In this document: piece by piece, positions 12,351-26,292 of the stretch | Position numbering within the stretch: the stretch's first letter is position 1 | Layout: the number at the start of each line of letters is the position of its first letter | Assembly (NCBI GenBank): GCA_035048485.1 | Contig: CM068588.1 | Coordinates: 27,369,118-27,433,117 of the forward strand | Direction: 5' to 3' | DNA from: Pteria penguin | Taxonomy: Eukaryota > Mollusca > Bivalvia > Pterioida > Pteriidae | Length of the DNA stretch: 64,000 bases | Notes under the pieces: generated by a model | Database searches by the model: none | Told to the model about the DNA's origin: nothing | What the model saw: only the letters and a program-made list of their open reading frames with translations | Translations under genes and position numbers: made by a program

Positions 12351-14555
12351 TTAGAAAACAATAATCCCGCCTTTACAAACGAAACACGGGGTCATAATAT
12401 TTCTTTTTGATGTCTCTCGATATATATATATCAAACGTTACATAAAACTATAGTATGACAGAATGCAAATTATATTTGACTTATTCTAAATAAAATTAGT
12501 GCCCTTTGCGGAAACTATAATCACACAGTTGGTGATACGGACCACTTAAGGGCATGTATTGCTTTAACAATACACGATATGCTTGTTGATTCAATCAAAG
12601 AAGCCATTCTTATTTGAAAGTTTGATTTCATTTGTGTATAGACGTTGTATGAATGTCTTTGATTTACGACAAGACATGGTATATATATGAATGTAGAGTG
12701 GTGAGGGTTCCATTAATGTATCTATTTCCAATTGAATATGTGATATTTTGTGGCTCCCCAGCGTTGCATGTGATGAATACTGCAAGCATTACATCTTTAT
12801 AAGCGAGATAGTAACTTTGTGTAAATTGTGCAAATTTCGTATTTTAGCACCTGCCGTCACTGTGATAACACGCTAGTCATGCGTTGAATGCCTTAATGGT
12901 ATATGGTTTTTTCCCATTATAATGTAAAATAATCTTTCACAAATGTACGAATTGTGTGAAAAGTATTGAATGGAAGAGAAACAGGAAATGAAGACATTTA
13001 TATCATCTAATGATAGACATTTTCAACTGAAAATGTATTACTGACAAGTGCCTTTGTTGACTATGCATTGATCAGGAGTGTCGGAAGAATTGAGAAGATG
13101 GACATAGAAAGCACAAAGGTTATATTAGCCATATCTGGGGTATAGTCGATGAACTAAACTTCTCTCTATTTTTTCTTTTATGTCGAATGTGGACATGCTG
13201 GGGATTATTTGCCTGTCTGATTTGTATGAATTAGGGATACCAATGAATGATTTTTCTCTCATCTTTGTAAATATGATTAATGGTATTCTCCAGTAAAAAT
13301 CGTTTGATATCCACCAGGCGTTAAGATCTACATCTAGTTAATATCGCCGGAATTGCCACCTAGTGGTGAGTGCATGGCTTTAAGCGTGTTTGAATGGACC
13401 TCTTGCTGCTAGATGATGTGAAAGAAAGTCGAGTGCACGTAATGATTATGGACTTACATACTTGACATCAGCTGTTTAATTGTTACCAATACCCATTATC
13501 ACGTCCGTTAAACACATTCTTTCATCCTTTTATTTCATTATTCTTTGATTTGTTGTTATCTTGGTTTTGCTATTCTATTTCACGTCAATACATGTGAGAT
13601 AATTATTTTATTTGTTTAGATTCTTAGGGAATAATTTTTTCGCTATCTTGAAATTGTAACATTATTAGATAATTTAAAACATCGCTAATACACAGTACAT
13701 AATATATGTAGTGCTTTATGCGAACTGTATATAATATCGGTATCATAATTCATTTCGTCTTCGTTAATTACTGTTAGGGGCAGATAATAAGTTAGGCATT
13801 GTCTACATAATCGGAATGGACCTCTCATACACTTAATAGTTTGTTTCTATTCGATGATGCAGTATTTGCTATCACTGAAGAAGATATTTGATAAAGTTAC
13901 TCATAGAGTGCATGATTGATTAGTTTTTATATTGTGAAAAGTTTGGAGATAAAAATAATTTATATCTCCATAGCAATGACTGTCTATAGTATAGTTTATT
14001 CATCAAAAGCAATATAGCTTATAGATCATATACCGATAGTATACAGTACAAGTATATAAATATATAAGGTCAGATATACATTAGTTAAAGGCTTTAAATA
14101 TGTTTACATGATATAATAATGAAACTGATTATAAAATAATTACATACACACATACATATATGAAATTATCATACATATATAAACAATATATTAAGTAAAC
14201 AAGATCATTTTGAAATATTTTATAAGCAGCAGAGTATTTTAATTTGTAAGTTTATACAGAATTTCTGATGTGTAAGGCACATTTAACATATTTACCTAAG
14301 TTGCACAATTCTTTTGTATTGTTTGTGCTTAATAATTGTATTAGTTTAAAGACAGAGGGACGACTATAATAATAGGGTTTAATGAACTTCAATCTAAGAT
14401 CATAATATAAGGAACATTTTAAAATAAAAAGACTGTATGTTGTCACGAGTGCGTATTGTCATTTCCTTGTCTCTGAGACGAAGAACATAATTTTGCAGAT
14501 TAAAATATGAGAAGTTGTGGATTGAATTGTACATGTTGGTTGGTTATATCATGTT
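12351..14555. other. AT-rich region without recognisable gene
   Basis: Nothing beyond short (TA) runs and chance open frames. TATAGTATAGTTTATTCATC at about 13985 recurs with changes at about 47503 next to a SINE. Confidence 0.55.
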
Positions 14556-14559
14556 TCAA

Positions 14560-14945
14560 TTCCTACAACACATGAAATGAATGGAACAAACATCAACACG
14601 TTCATACAACACATCAAATGTATGGACCACATCATATTAACATGTTCTTACAGCACATCAAATGATTGGAACTTATCATATTCATACATTTTACAACATA
14701 TCAAATGAGCAGAACACATCATATAAACAGTACCTACAATTCATGAAATGAATGGAACAAACATTAACACGTTCATACAGCACATCATATGAATGGAACA
14801 CATCATATTAACACGTTCTTACAACACATCAAATGAATGGAACACATCATATTAACACGTTCTTACAACACATCATATGAATGGAACACATCATATTAAC
14901 ACGTTCTTACAACACATCATATGAATGGAACACATCATAATAACA
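14560..14945 (+). repeat. 44-bp minisatellite array
   Basis: About nine units with the core ACACATCATATTAACACGTTC followed by TTACAACACATCAAATGAATGGA. The period of 44 was read from ACACGTTCTTACAACAC phases at 14811 and 14855. The right-hand units are nearly identical and the left ones diverged. Confidence 0.85.
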
Positions 14946-15229
14946 TGCATAGCTCTGTCCTTAGATAGATAATTTGGTTCACTTTTCGGTCATTTTGGTT
15001 TCAACACTGCTCTTCAAATATTTATATATTTTGAGAATTCCAATCATTTGGCCACGAGCATCACTGAAGAGACATAAGTTGTCGAAATGCGCATCTGATG
15101 CACAAAATTATAAGTTATATATGGTCTATTGTTCTTACAACGCATCAATAGAAAACTTTGTTCTGCGTCAATAAAACCTATAAAAGTGTACCACTCATAT
15201 CCTCTTATACTACTCTACTAGGTTTTATT

Positions 15230-17520
15230 AGCTCACCTGAGCCAAAGGCTCAAGTGAGCTATTGTGATCAATCACCGTCCGTCGTCCGTCGTCCGTCGTC
15301 CGTCCGTCGTCTGTCGTCTGTCGTCCGTCGTCCGTCGTCCGTCGTCCGTCGTTAACTTTTCACATTTTCGACTTCTTCTCCAGAACCACTGAACAGAATT
15401 TGATGAAACTTGATAAGCATGTAGTACTCATGGTCCCCTACAAGTGTTGTTGTTTTTCGTCCGGATTCATCAACAGGTGGCGCCACCACAGGCAAAAGTA
15501 GGTCAAAGAGGGTACCCTCCTTTGACAAACTTCTTCTTCAGACCGGGGGCATACAGAGACAAACCGAATGCATAGGAATGATCTAGAGGGATGTGTGAAG
15601 AAGTGTTGTTATTTTTGGTTCCGTTCCGAAATCAAATTTTTGACGTTGTTTTGTACTTGGTAGTTTTAATGCAGAAAAGAGGTATTTTTTCTTTTAGTAA
15701 ACATTGATGCATTAATTTTGTTTAATTTGATCATTTTGATGGTAAGAAATACTACTGCGAAGAAAATTTTTCAATATTTTATGTTTTGGATTTTTTATGA
15801 ATTTTTTAAGACTTTCAAGAAAAAGGGGGGTGGGATAATTGGTGTAAACATTTCACAGTTTGAACTTTTTCTTCGGAACCACTTGCTGGAATTCAATGAA
15901 ACTTGGCATGCATCAAATACTCAAGGTCCCCGACAAATGTGGTCATCTTTGTCAGGATCCATGAACAGGTGGCACCACCACAGACAAAAGTAGGTCACAG
16001 AGGGTACCCTCCTTTGACAAACTTCTTATTCAGATCGGGTGCATACAGCGACAAACCGACTGCATAGGAATGATTTAGAGGCATATGGGAAGAAGTGTTG
16101 ATATTTTTGGTTCCATTCCGAAATCAAATTTTTGACGTTTTTTCATTTTTATTTTGGACTTTGTTATTTTAATGCATTAAAGAGTTATTATTTTCTTTTA
16201 GTAAACATTGATACATTCATTTGGTTTCATTTAATCATTTCTATGGTAAGGAATGCTGGTGCGAAGGAATTTTTTCAATATCTCGATTTTTGAATTTTTT
16301 ATGAATTTTTTAAGACTTCCAAGAAAAGGGGAGGGGGGGGGGGACAATTTTTCATATCTTCAACTTGATCTACAGAACAACTTGAAAGATTGTGATAAAA
16401 CTGGGTAGGATGCAAGTACTCATAGTCCTTTTCAAAGGTTTTGTTTTTTGTGCGGATCATCCAAATTGGTTAACAAATAATGCCACCATGTCTAAAAGTA
16501 GGTCTCACAATGGTACATATACCACTTGGTAATTGAAATATGGAGAGTAGCGGTTCAAATCCAGCTGTGGTCAAAAAAATTTTTTTTTTTTTTTACACAT
16601 CTAAATAAGTTTTTAGATGTTTCTCAACACTCTACATATGAAATTAGGAATTTTACGTTTAAGACTTCCAAAAAAAAAAGGGGGGGGGGGGGGTGGTTTG
16701 GCCATTTTTCACATTTTCAACTTTTTCTACAAAACTGTTTGAAGGATTTTAATAAATCTTGGTAGAAATAAGTCACTTATGATCCTCTTCAAATTCTGTT
16801 GTTACTTTGAAAAAATTTTGTCAATATCTCAATTTTTGGATTTTCTATGAATTTTTTAAGACTTCCAAATGAGGGTGTATAGGAACAATTCAATCACATT
16901 TTTCATTTCTGCTGTTATACCACATGAAAGATTTTAATGAAACATGGAATACATGAAGTACTAAAAGTCCTCTATCAATTTGGTAAATTTCATCCAAATT
17001 GGTTAACAGATAATGCCACCATGTCTAAAAAGCAGTTCTCACAATAGTACATATACCACTTGGTAATTGAAATATGGAGAGTAGCGGTTCAAATCCAGCT
17101 GTGGTCAAAATTTTTTTTTCATTTCTTTACACCTCTAAATAAGTTTTTAGATGTTTCTCAACACTCAACATATGAAATTAGGCAATTTTAAGTTAGATCT
17201 GGACAATATTTGAAACAATTGTTGTTCATGACCCAGACTTGAAATCAGTCAACAAAAGGCCCCACCTAAAGAAAATGACTAACTTGTTGCCCTGAATGAC
17301 TTCTTGCAGAGACAAAGGAAATGCTTAATATCAAAATCACCTGAATGGATGTGCAAAAAAGTGCTGTTTTTTATTCTAGCCTGAAATAAAATTTGACATA
17401 TTTTCAACATCTGTGTCGACTTAGTCACATTAATGCAAAAATAAATGAATTCTTCCTTCATGCATGACTGATAATCTAGGTACTCAGGTGAGCGATATAG
17501 GCCCACTTGGGCCTCTTGTT
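15230..17520 (+). mobile_element. family 1 element, copy B, internally deleted
   Basis: Nearly identical to copy A over its whole length, with the same left hairpin, right inverted repeat, 3' hairpin and CTTGTT end. It has a longer GTCC/GTCT tract (about 80 bases against about 30) and lacks some 310 bases that copy A has at about 11320-11630. The junction at 16800 joins AAATTCTGTT to GTTACTTTGA. The oligo(G) runs are shorter or interrupted. It lies only 2.9 kb downstream of copy A in the same orientation. Confidence 0.8.
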
Positions 17521-17979
17521 GTATCTTTTATAGGTGGACTTTCATCATTATCTGTGAAAGATGGGCGTGAAGAAACAATAGTGAGTTAAGTTACAGGTTG
17601 TTTCTATAACATACAAATAATTGTCTTAATGCATCGAGGAAAAGAAGAGTAGAATCGAAAAGGATAAGTCGGGTTTTTTTTTATCCCAACATAAATACAT
17701 GATATTCATTATTTAGTGAGGGAACTCTTCGCCCTTCGTTTCTTGTTATTGTAAACTAGCCACAAAATATTACACCATTTTTAATGTATGCTTTGGGTAA
17801 ATAAAATAATGTTTTACGGCTATATTGACTAAACATTGTCCAGAGTGTCTCCATGTCTCGTTATCTATGAAGAATTTATCAAACCCGTATACAGTCATAT
17901 TCATGTACTATCTTGTTCGTATACCATTTACATCCTTATCTCAGATATATAGAAGCACTTACGTGCCATTTGGCAAATA

Positions 17980-18089
<110 letters not shown>

Positions 18090-18885
18090 ACGTCATATTC
18101 AAGACTATAACGAAAGGGACGTAACTCTTGTGGAAGCGTTATGATTTATAGGTGACTCTTTCTTGACCTCGCCTACAGGTATTATACAGCAATCGTATCA
18201 TTGGATAATAAAATAGACATATTATCTGATTAGAACGGAAGAGGTTATTTAATTACGTTGTTTGTCGACCATTTTACTCTGTCATTTATTCAATTATGAA
18301 CTCTTTTTTGGAGAGGTTGATATCGAACTTAGTGGCAATGTAAGGTGTCATACATGTAGATGTCTCTCACAATGTTAGAGTTTATGTGTACTCGTACCAG
18401 TGGAATAAGGTTCGTCAGTTTTTTGGTTTACATCTCATATTACCTATGTTAAATATTACCACAGGACACACTGTTCATAAGATTACGTTGTGTAATCAAC
18501 CTTTCCATTGTCATGTAATTTAATCTCCTCACGAGGATATACATTTCCCTGTTAGTTTAGACTCCTTGATCTCATCTGTCCGTCTCTACGTCCTGCTTTG
18601 TAATCGCTACCATGAGCATTTATCATAGAAATTCAAGTTAGGTTTCATTTCGTCAGTTATGTGGTCTTATTGAGGATGTGCGGTTTTGGTTCTGGTGAAG
18701 TCAGTATGTGGCTAACCACGCATCATGGCAACTGTGATATTGGTATACGTTTGTAGATTGTAGAATGCAGATATTTCAGACACAACAGTACAACAGATAG
18801 TATGATTGTAGAGTTGCATGATGTTACGCACTTTCCCTATTATTCATTACCATTAAGCTGTTTCTTTTTCTGTATGATTTAAGGG

Positions 18886-19185
18886 GCAGGCTGTTCCAGT
18901 GATATCGCACTGGACTTTAAATTTGAGGACCCTTGTTGGACTAGGCTGTAAGCTCGGATTTGTAAAGGTGATATATTGTTCTTTGCCTCCCTATCTTTTA
19001 GTCGGATGACGCAGTATAAACCGAGCCTCTGTGTTGCGGTATAAAACGAGGACCGGTGTCACGGTATAAGAGCACCTTACAATTTATGACCATTTTTGGG
19101 TCAAGTCGTTTCAGTGGTATCGCAGTGGATTTCAAATCGGAGGACCCGGATGTCTGCTAGGGATTGCTAAAGTGATTGATCTTCT
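18886..19185 (+). repeat. two diverged copies of an unnamed repeat
   Basis: CCAGTGATATCGCACTGGACTTTAAATTTGAGGACCC-type sequence at about 18897 recurs in altered form at about 19109 (TCAGTGGTATCGCAGTGGA..TCGGAGGACCC). Between them are three spaced GCGGTATAAAACGAG-like motifs. A distant relative (CAGTCTTATTGTAATATCGCGACC) may lie near 62950. An old dispersed repeat is likely; its family is unknown. Confidence 0.35.
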
Positions 19186-19439
19186 ACTGCCTGAGACAGA
19201 AAATTATGAGACAGATGTCGCCACCATATAAGTGCAGTTTTTTTTGAGTGGCATAAGATAATAGCAGAACAAAAATCTGTATAGTTTACTACTGTCACAA
19301 TTTCTGTGTACTCTATGTGGTTGTGTCGTTAGCGCCATACTTTTTGGTCTTTTCTTAAATTTATTTTGATGACATTCATGGAATTCATATTTTACTTACA
19401 GGCTTGTGCCTCGCGCCTATATTATATTCACATTGACTT

Positions 19440-19515
19440 CAGAGGCGGATCCAGGATTTCCGATAAATATGCGATGAAAAGGTGCAAGGGGGGCCCTCTA
19501 AATCAGCCACTGGAC
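19440..19515 (+). repeat. dispersed repeat piece (GGCGGATCCAGGATTT end)
   Basis: It starts GAGGCGGATCCAGGATTTCC, carries a G-run followed by CCC and ends near AATCAGCCACTGGAC. It shares its first 16 bases, with one change, with the minus-strand piece at 7451-7497. Confidence 0.4.
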
Positions 19516-20684
19516 TTACATGTGAGTAGTATTCGTTTCCTGTAGTTAATTGCATATTAATTCTTAAGTCTTTATTAAATTATGCAATCTTGCTTTCACC
19601 AATTAACGATTCATATTCGTGATTCCCTATAGTTATGATCCCTAATTATTTTGTCTGAATGTCTTTTACACTATTCTACACTTTCTATGATTTTGATGAC
19701 TACGTATTGACCGGAATTAAAAGGATTAGTTTTCTATTTTTTATACTCAGAATTTACCGTGGAGTTATACTAATGGATGTGGCTTACCGACAAAGGTTGA
19801 TTCTTCTTGGGCACCTGACCTCATCATCTGTGTTTTCATTTACCACTTTAGCTATTCGAAAGTTTTGAACAATAGAAAAAAAATCATCCACGATTAATTC
19901 AATATGTATCACATGGCATTGGACCCAGCCTCTTGTTGAAGACCATACGTCATCATATTGCCGTATTAGGTTACAATATCCTTATGGCATCTTTTGATGC
20001 TCAAGAATTAATTAGGTATTTGTATCAGAAAAGAGAACGAGAGTGCTGAGGGAAAATGAAGTTACAAAGCGTAATCCATGAGATGTGCTCACCAATGCTT
20101 CGATGGAGTCTATCTAATATCAATTAGGGTTTCTTTCTGATAACATATCACGACCCGGATATTAACGATTTACATGAGCGAGCTCTAGTTACTTAAGTTT
20201 TGTTTTTTTCATTCACTTTTATGATATTTTTCTGTGTAGGATATGTTCTGACATCTATATACCGTATTTTTACAAGAGATAGAGAAACACAAATTAACTC
20301 GACTTAATGATGCGTCGAACCGCCTATGATTCCCAGTGGAGTGTAGATTACCTCGCTACTGATATGTTTCTATAAGGTTTGGCGTAATGTTTATACCCTT
20401 TTCAGCATTCGTCTGCACGTCACATCTAATTGCATATTTTACATTCAAGAACATAGTTTGGCATTTCGGCACAAGGTGCCAGAGTTCTGTATACTTGTTT
20501 ATTCAATTCAAATGCAGTTTTAATATAACATCCGATGTTACACACTTCAGACATCAAATCATCGTATCCAGTGTAGCGGAATGGTGCTTTGATTGCATAT
20601 GGTCTCTGGTTACATTCATTGCTAAACACTGGTCACCATCATATAGTGGAAATAATATTGGTACAAGTGATGATAATAATTATA

Positions 20685-20685
<1 letters not shown>

Positions 20686-20730
<45 letters not shown>
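20686..20730 (+). repeat. (AAT)n microsatellite
   Basis: About 14 AAT units. It produces an Ile run in the third part of a chance open frame. Confidence 0.95.
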
Positions 20731-20731
<1 letters not shown>

Positions 20732-20850
20732 TCCTAAACAAACGTAACGGTGCTATATTTTCAAATAATGACCTTAGTCATTTACAACGAAGGCGTTCCT
20801 AAACAACGGAATATAGTTTTATACCATACTTCGTTTTTAATGACCATAGT

Positions 20851-21043
20851 TCTTACACTCAGGTGGGGGCAGGTTTGGTGTAGTGGTTAAGCGCTTGGCT
20901 TGCGGCGCCGACGATCCGGGTTCGATTCCCAGGTTGCGCAACTACGTTTAAGAGATTGGTTACCTCCTGCTTCCATGTCGCGATATAACTGAAAAATGTT
21001 GAAAGCGACGTAAAACACCAATCAACCAATCTTACACTCAGGT
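20851..21043 (+). mobile_element. tRNA-derived SINE with 14-bp target duplication
   Basis: The body (20865-21029, 165 bp) has a tRNA-like head with an A-box-like TGGTGTAGTGG (20876) and a B box GGTTCGATTCC (20919). A conserved core follows (GGTTACCTCCTGCTTCCATG..CGCGATATAACTG), then a tail AGCGACGTAAAACACCAATC without poly(A). Both sides carry the perfect direct repeat TCTTACACTCAGGT (20851-20864 and 21030-21043), which shows retrotransposition and a fairly recent insertion. Confidence 0.9.
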
Positions 21044-23336
21044 ACTCTGTGCGTAGTTTCATGATTGCCGTTCAGGTACGCTGATGAACCTTCACACTTG
21101 CCGGACATGTACACCACTGTACTTTCTCATTTACCGCCGCCAATCGTACACCAACCGAACATAGGCTGACCTTAAATTCCAGTAAAATGACGTTCGTGTA
21201 CCCGATTCCTAAAGTTTTGACATTTAGTGTTATTGGTTTCACATGATATATTGTCTAAAATCAGCAGTTTGTACACATTTTGCATAGATATAGGCATTTT
21301 CACTTTGATTGTTTTTGTTTACTTTGTTTCCGACAAGGACATCTGCGTCTTGGGATACGCACAATATCTCGTTTAAGGTCACTGTGTGTAGATAGACATC
21401 ATTTCGTCTGACATTTACCATCGCTTCTCTTCAATAAGAGTTCGGCATTCAACATACTCTATGCTGTATTTGCTCCTAAATTGAGTTATTCAGATCCCTG
21501 ACGTCGTTAATACTCGAAATTTCCTTAACGTAATCTTAATCTGTTTTCACTAAAACATCTTTAAGTCTCTCAGAGCCGATCATTGATCACGTGATAGTAA
21601 AGTTATCGTCGCTCTCAAGTCTTTCCTTTTAACAATATAGCAATGTATAGTATCCTATAAGTTATTATTATTGATTGACAGCAACATCAATTGAACTGTC
21701 CTTGCACACTCTTTCTCTATCCGATACTTACTCTTATTGTACCCACATAATACGAAAAAGACAATGATAAAACATAATTGATCTTATTATGGATTGAAAT
21801 TTGTGCCACGACAGTCAAGATAATGCAGTCTTCAGAATACAAGTTGTGTCATTCGATCACATTCCAATTATAAAAAATGCTGCTTAGAGCTGAAGCATTT
21901 AGCGGTTTCTTTAAAAAAAATGGTGCGTTCTGGATATCGTACATTATTTTGTACAATCATACCGTTTGTAAGCGGTTAAAGTGCGAAAGAGAGCTTTACT
22001 ATTTATTTTTTTTACGTCATAGGGATAAAAATCACGCAGCATGTGATTCCAATTTGTTTTAACAGTTAAGATCTATTTGTTTTTTGTTTCTTTTTCAAAT
22101 CTTGGGACTTTTTTCAAAATAGCTATGTAGGTATCGGATTCCAATTTGGTACAGTTCTTTACATAGGAAGCTACAGATAAATGACGTTTATCAAATGTAT
22201 GTTAGGACGTTCATCGAAAGAAGTCTTTATTTGCTAAATTAGATTTTCAATATACTTTAGAAATAAACACTGGCGTTTCATTTTAATTAAAATCGTATTT
22301 GATACTCATCTTAATCATTTGACGACGACAGATAACTAATTCTTATTTCATATGCATGAAAATTATGGCATATTGTTTTAGATACACATATGATAGATTA
22401 TATTTATCTTGAAAAAAAGTGTCTTACGCTTTGGTAGCACACCTACACATGCGTTAGACCTTCATTTAAGGTAACATTGTCAGCCTGTTATGTATGGGTA
22501 CCTTATATAATTTGTTTAAACCGACAGAATACATGTATTGCTTCAAAATTAGTCAGATTTTCTATTTATTTCTATTATCTGTGAAAATATTTTCAAATTA
22601 AACACATAGGGCTTAACTGTGTGAGACGGATTACATAATGCGCATTGTACACACATATAGCTGACGTTGTACACTTATATCGTCCACATTGTATACACGT
22701 ATTGTCCACACTGTGCACACGTATCATCAACATTATCAGTTCGACTTGTACGACCCCGACGATGTGTTGATTTTTTGACGGGCATCGTCTTAAATCTGAC
22801 TGCGAGGAAAACATGAAGTATAACGTTTCATGACCTCCTACAACAGGAAAAACAAACAACTATCAATTTCAATGTTTTTAATACGTCCTAGATTATATTT
22901 TACCCTGAATCGGTATACTTTTGATTGGGAACAATGAAATAATTCTCAGAGGAAATCGCTCCAAGATGATATTTGATTATAAAATACCATCATAATTATT
23001 CCCACAGACTATCACAGCATTCTCAGAGATTATCAATAGACCTGCCAAGACAACTTTAGAATTATACAGCACAAAACTTTGTAATAACATTCTGATTGTT
23101 TTAGGGAAACAGAGTATAGGGATCTGCTTCCTTAATGATTTAATGATTTAGGAATCGGAATGACTTTATGAAAATACCTGTATGATCTACTGCACGACAG
23201 TAACGTTTTACGCATGATGGCATACGAATATCGTAATTAGTCGACCAATTGCATAACCCGTCGTTATAACTCGATGAAACAAGAACCATTATAACTTGAC
23301 AACAATACCATTAAATAAGATCAAATGCATGTCACT

Positions 23337-23514
23337 AACGTACCATAGAGTAAGGCTTGACGTAAGTGGCTAAACGCATGTCTTGTGATCAGGGTTCGAT
23401 TTCCAGATTGGGCCACTGTGTAAGAGGTTGGTTACCTCCTGCTTCCATGTCACGACACAACTGAAAAATTGTCGAAAGCGACGTAAAACGCTGTAAACTG
23501 ACCAACGTAACATA
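23337..23514 (+). mobile_element. tRNA-derived SINE, older copy
   Basis: Same family as the copy at 20865, with a damaged head (GGGTTCGATTTCC remains as B box) and an intact core and tail (GGTTACCTCCTGCTTCC, AAAGCGACGTAAAACGCTG). Flanking AACGTACCATA (23337) and AACGTAACATA (23504) form a target duplication with one mismatch. Confidence 0.8.
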
Positions 23515-24197
23515 TATGGTGGCATATCGTAATCGATCGGCCATTTGCATACAACCGTCGTGATTAATCGATGAAACAACCATGGAAAGACACAACTGGA
23601 CAACTTCATGCTTATCAGCTACCATTACAGGAGTATAACAGCAAGAGGAATTCGTTGATTGTTGATACCAACACAACCTGAGCACATGCCTAGTCTGCGC
23701 TGCTTTGGATATTCAGAGCAGTCTTAACACATGCTCCAGTCATGCTCAATGTTAATTCAATCCCTGCATTCGCCATTCAATACCCATCTATCTATATAAC
23801 ATACACACTGAACGGTTCTAAATGATTCCAACCAAATACAAATGAAAGCAATTTTACACAACAACCTATTTATAAATCTCACGCTTCCAAATGTCCGCCT
23901 AATCTAATGTATTCATTGATTGAAATATACAATGCACGTGCGCCATTTAAGATGCAGAGTTGCCGATGCCCATCCGTTCAGATTGATGAAACAAAATTAT
24001 AGCATGACAATTCAACTTTCACAAGATGTTTGGTAAAATAGGTACATTTACAGGTCAAAACATCTTCAAACACAGGGGTTATTAAGTAAGACATACTACA
24101 TTTATAGAAAACTGTATTCAGTCATTGAACACGTGTGTACTGCCGTAAAATCATCTATTATAATATTATCTTTTATTATGTATAATCTCCGGGTATA

Positions 24198-24386
24198 GCA
24201 GTATTGTTGGTTGGTTGATTGGTGTTTTACGTCGTTTTCAACAATTTTTCAGTTTATAGCGACATGGAAGCAGGAGGTAATCAACCTCTTACACATAGTG
24301 GCACAACCCTGGAATCGAACCCGCATCGTCGGCGCCGCAAGTCAAGCGCTTAACCACTACACCAAGCCTGCACCGCAGAATTGTTG
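24198..24386 (-). mobile_element. tRNA-derived SINE, minus strand
   Basis: The same SINE in inverse orientation: tail at the left (GGTGTTTTACGTCG), core in the middle, tRNA head at the right (GGAATCGAACCC as the inverted B box, CTTAACCACTACACCAAGCC as the inverted A-box region). GCAGTATTGTTG (24198) and GCAGAATTGTTG (24375) are an 11/12 target duplication. Confidence 0.85.
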
Positions 24387-26210
24387 TGAGAATCCATATT
24401 AACAACTACATCATTCTAACAGAGTTAAGAAAAATGAAAATGTTTAGGTAGAGTGATTGACAGACCATTCGATACAAAGTTTATTCTGAATAAATATAGC
24501 AAGTTGCATTTGAAGCATTGCTTTACAAATGTCATTTCGGAGAATGTTTAATAACCAGTACGGTCTGAGCACGAGTGCTGGATGTGCCCTATTGGTGTTT
24601 ACATAGTCGACATTATCATTGGTATAAAAAATGGTATCCATTTCTATCATGAAATGGACTGGGCACTGTTGTGATGGTTTTTCCTAATGCAAAATTAAAA
24701 TAACGTTTTTCGCATTGTATATTTTAAATCAAACTTTTTATATTCAATGTATTCAACATACTTTTGAATATTCGGTTCTTATCTAGGAAAATTTGCGATA
24801 AGGTCCAAACATCACTTTTGCAGTTTTATGTCGATATTTTGTCGATTCATAAACCAGAAATTATGCTCATCAGTATATTTCTTCGATGTAGGTCCTGATA
24901 ATGCAATCTAAATTCAAAACCCAAATCAATGGCATGACAATAGAATAGTTCCTGCATCATATAGAAAACGACTTTCTCAGTTTACAGTCTATGTATATAA
25001 CAGAAAACGATTCAGCGTCAGTGCGTATTCCCGTAATATAAAATGACAAGCGTGACGCTGGGACGTGCTACCTCAAAGGAATGTTGATTATATGTATTGA
25101 CCTGCTGTGCTAAAACATATTGAAAACATTTCAGAGTGTGCATTTTAATCTTTAGCAATGATTGACAAAATAAAAGCGTGTATTTTACAAGGTTATTTTA
25201 TGGATTTTGTGCTTCATTTTATGCATGCCCTTGGCAGGTGAAGCATATAGTCAGTAGATGCCCTATTTGTTTTTATATTTAATTATTGATCTTTGAAATT
25301 TGCCGGGAAGATTTCTCATAAAGTGAAAATAAGAACCAGACCTTTAACCTATATGTATCAATCGAGGGTAACCACATGTGAATTACAGATCAGAATTGTC
25401 AATGAAAAATTGCAGACCTGACATTTATGAAATTACTGAAATCATTTTAACAATTGCTGACTGACTGATGATCTACATAATTTTTAAATTTAATATGCAT
25501 GTATTGATGTTACACGTCTGAAATTGAGAATTAGATTGAAAATCTAATGTCAGTAAGAAAAATATATCGTTTTGCTCTTGAAATATATTTTAGATGCACA
25601 TTTAAGTATGATTAATTTCAGGTTGGTAAAGAGATAGGGTAATTATTGAAGCATTTGAAGGGCAATCAAGAACCATATCTCATGATTATTTCTCCTATCT
25701 TCTTGATACTGATACAATTCATTCCAAATAAGCTTTTATCACAGTTATTATTCCTCAGTTTTGTTAATTACTGCTAAAAATAAGATATTTAGGTATGATT
25801 CTTATGGCATTGTAATATCAGCATTACTGACTGGTTTCCTTTTGGAATTTTTTTTCTGTTCCTTCGGCTTTACATGTATACTTTAGTGAGAGGTACTCAT
25901 TTGTAAAAATTATGGTCTCCTAGTGTCGCCATGTTTAACGAGATAATCTTGCAATTCTCCTCTCTGCACTACTTTTATAACAATTTGACGAAATTATACA
26001 GGAATGGTCTAGTAATGATACTGGACTTTCTCAGAGTATGTTCTAGTGTCGCGTTATTCAATTGATTCCCATAATAACCATCTTGAAAATCTTTATACTG
26101 TTATTTCCCATATTTTTGCTACGTTGATATTAAATAACAGTGGTCCTCCTATGATAACAGACTAATGAATGATAGAAATAGAACATAATTTAGTATATTT
26201 ACCAACGAAG

Positions 26211-26213
<3 letters not shown>

Positions 26214-26286
<73 letters not shown>
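26214..26286. repeat. (TA)n microsatellite
   Basis: About 73 bases of pure TA. Confidence 0.95.

Positions 26287-26289
<3 letters not shown>

Positions 26290-26292
<3 letters not shown>

Noticed and set aside
15158..15355. Frame ending in VRRPSS repeats
   Set aside because: The repeats are the translated GTCY microsatellite at the left end of family 1 copy B.
20387..20737. 116-codon plus-strand frame
   Set aside because: Its end is the (AAT)n microsatellite and the rest has no motif.
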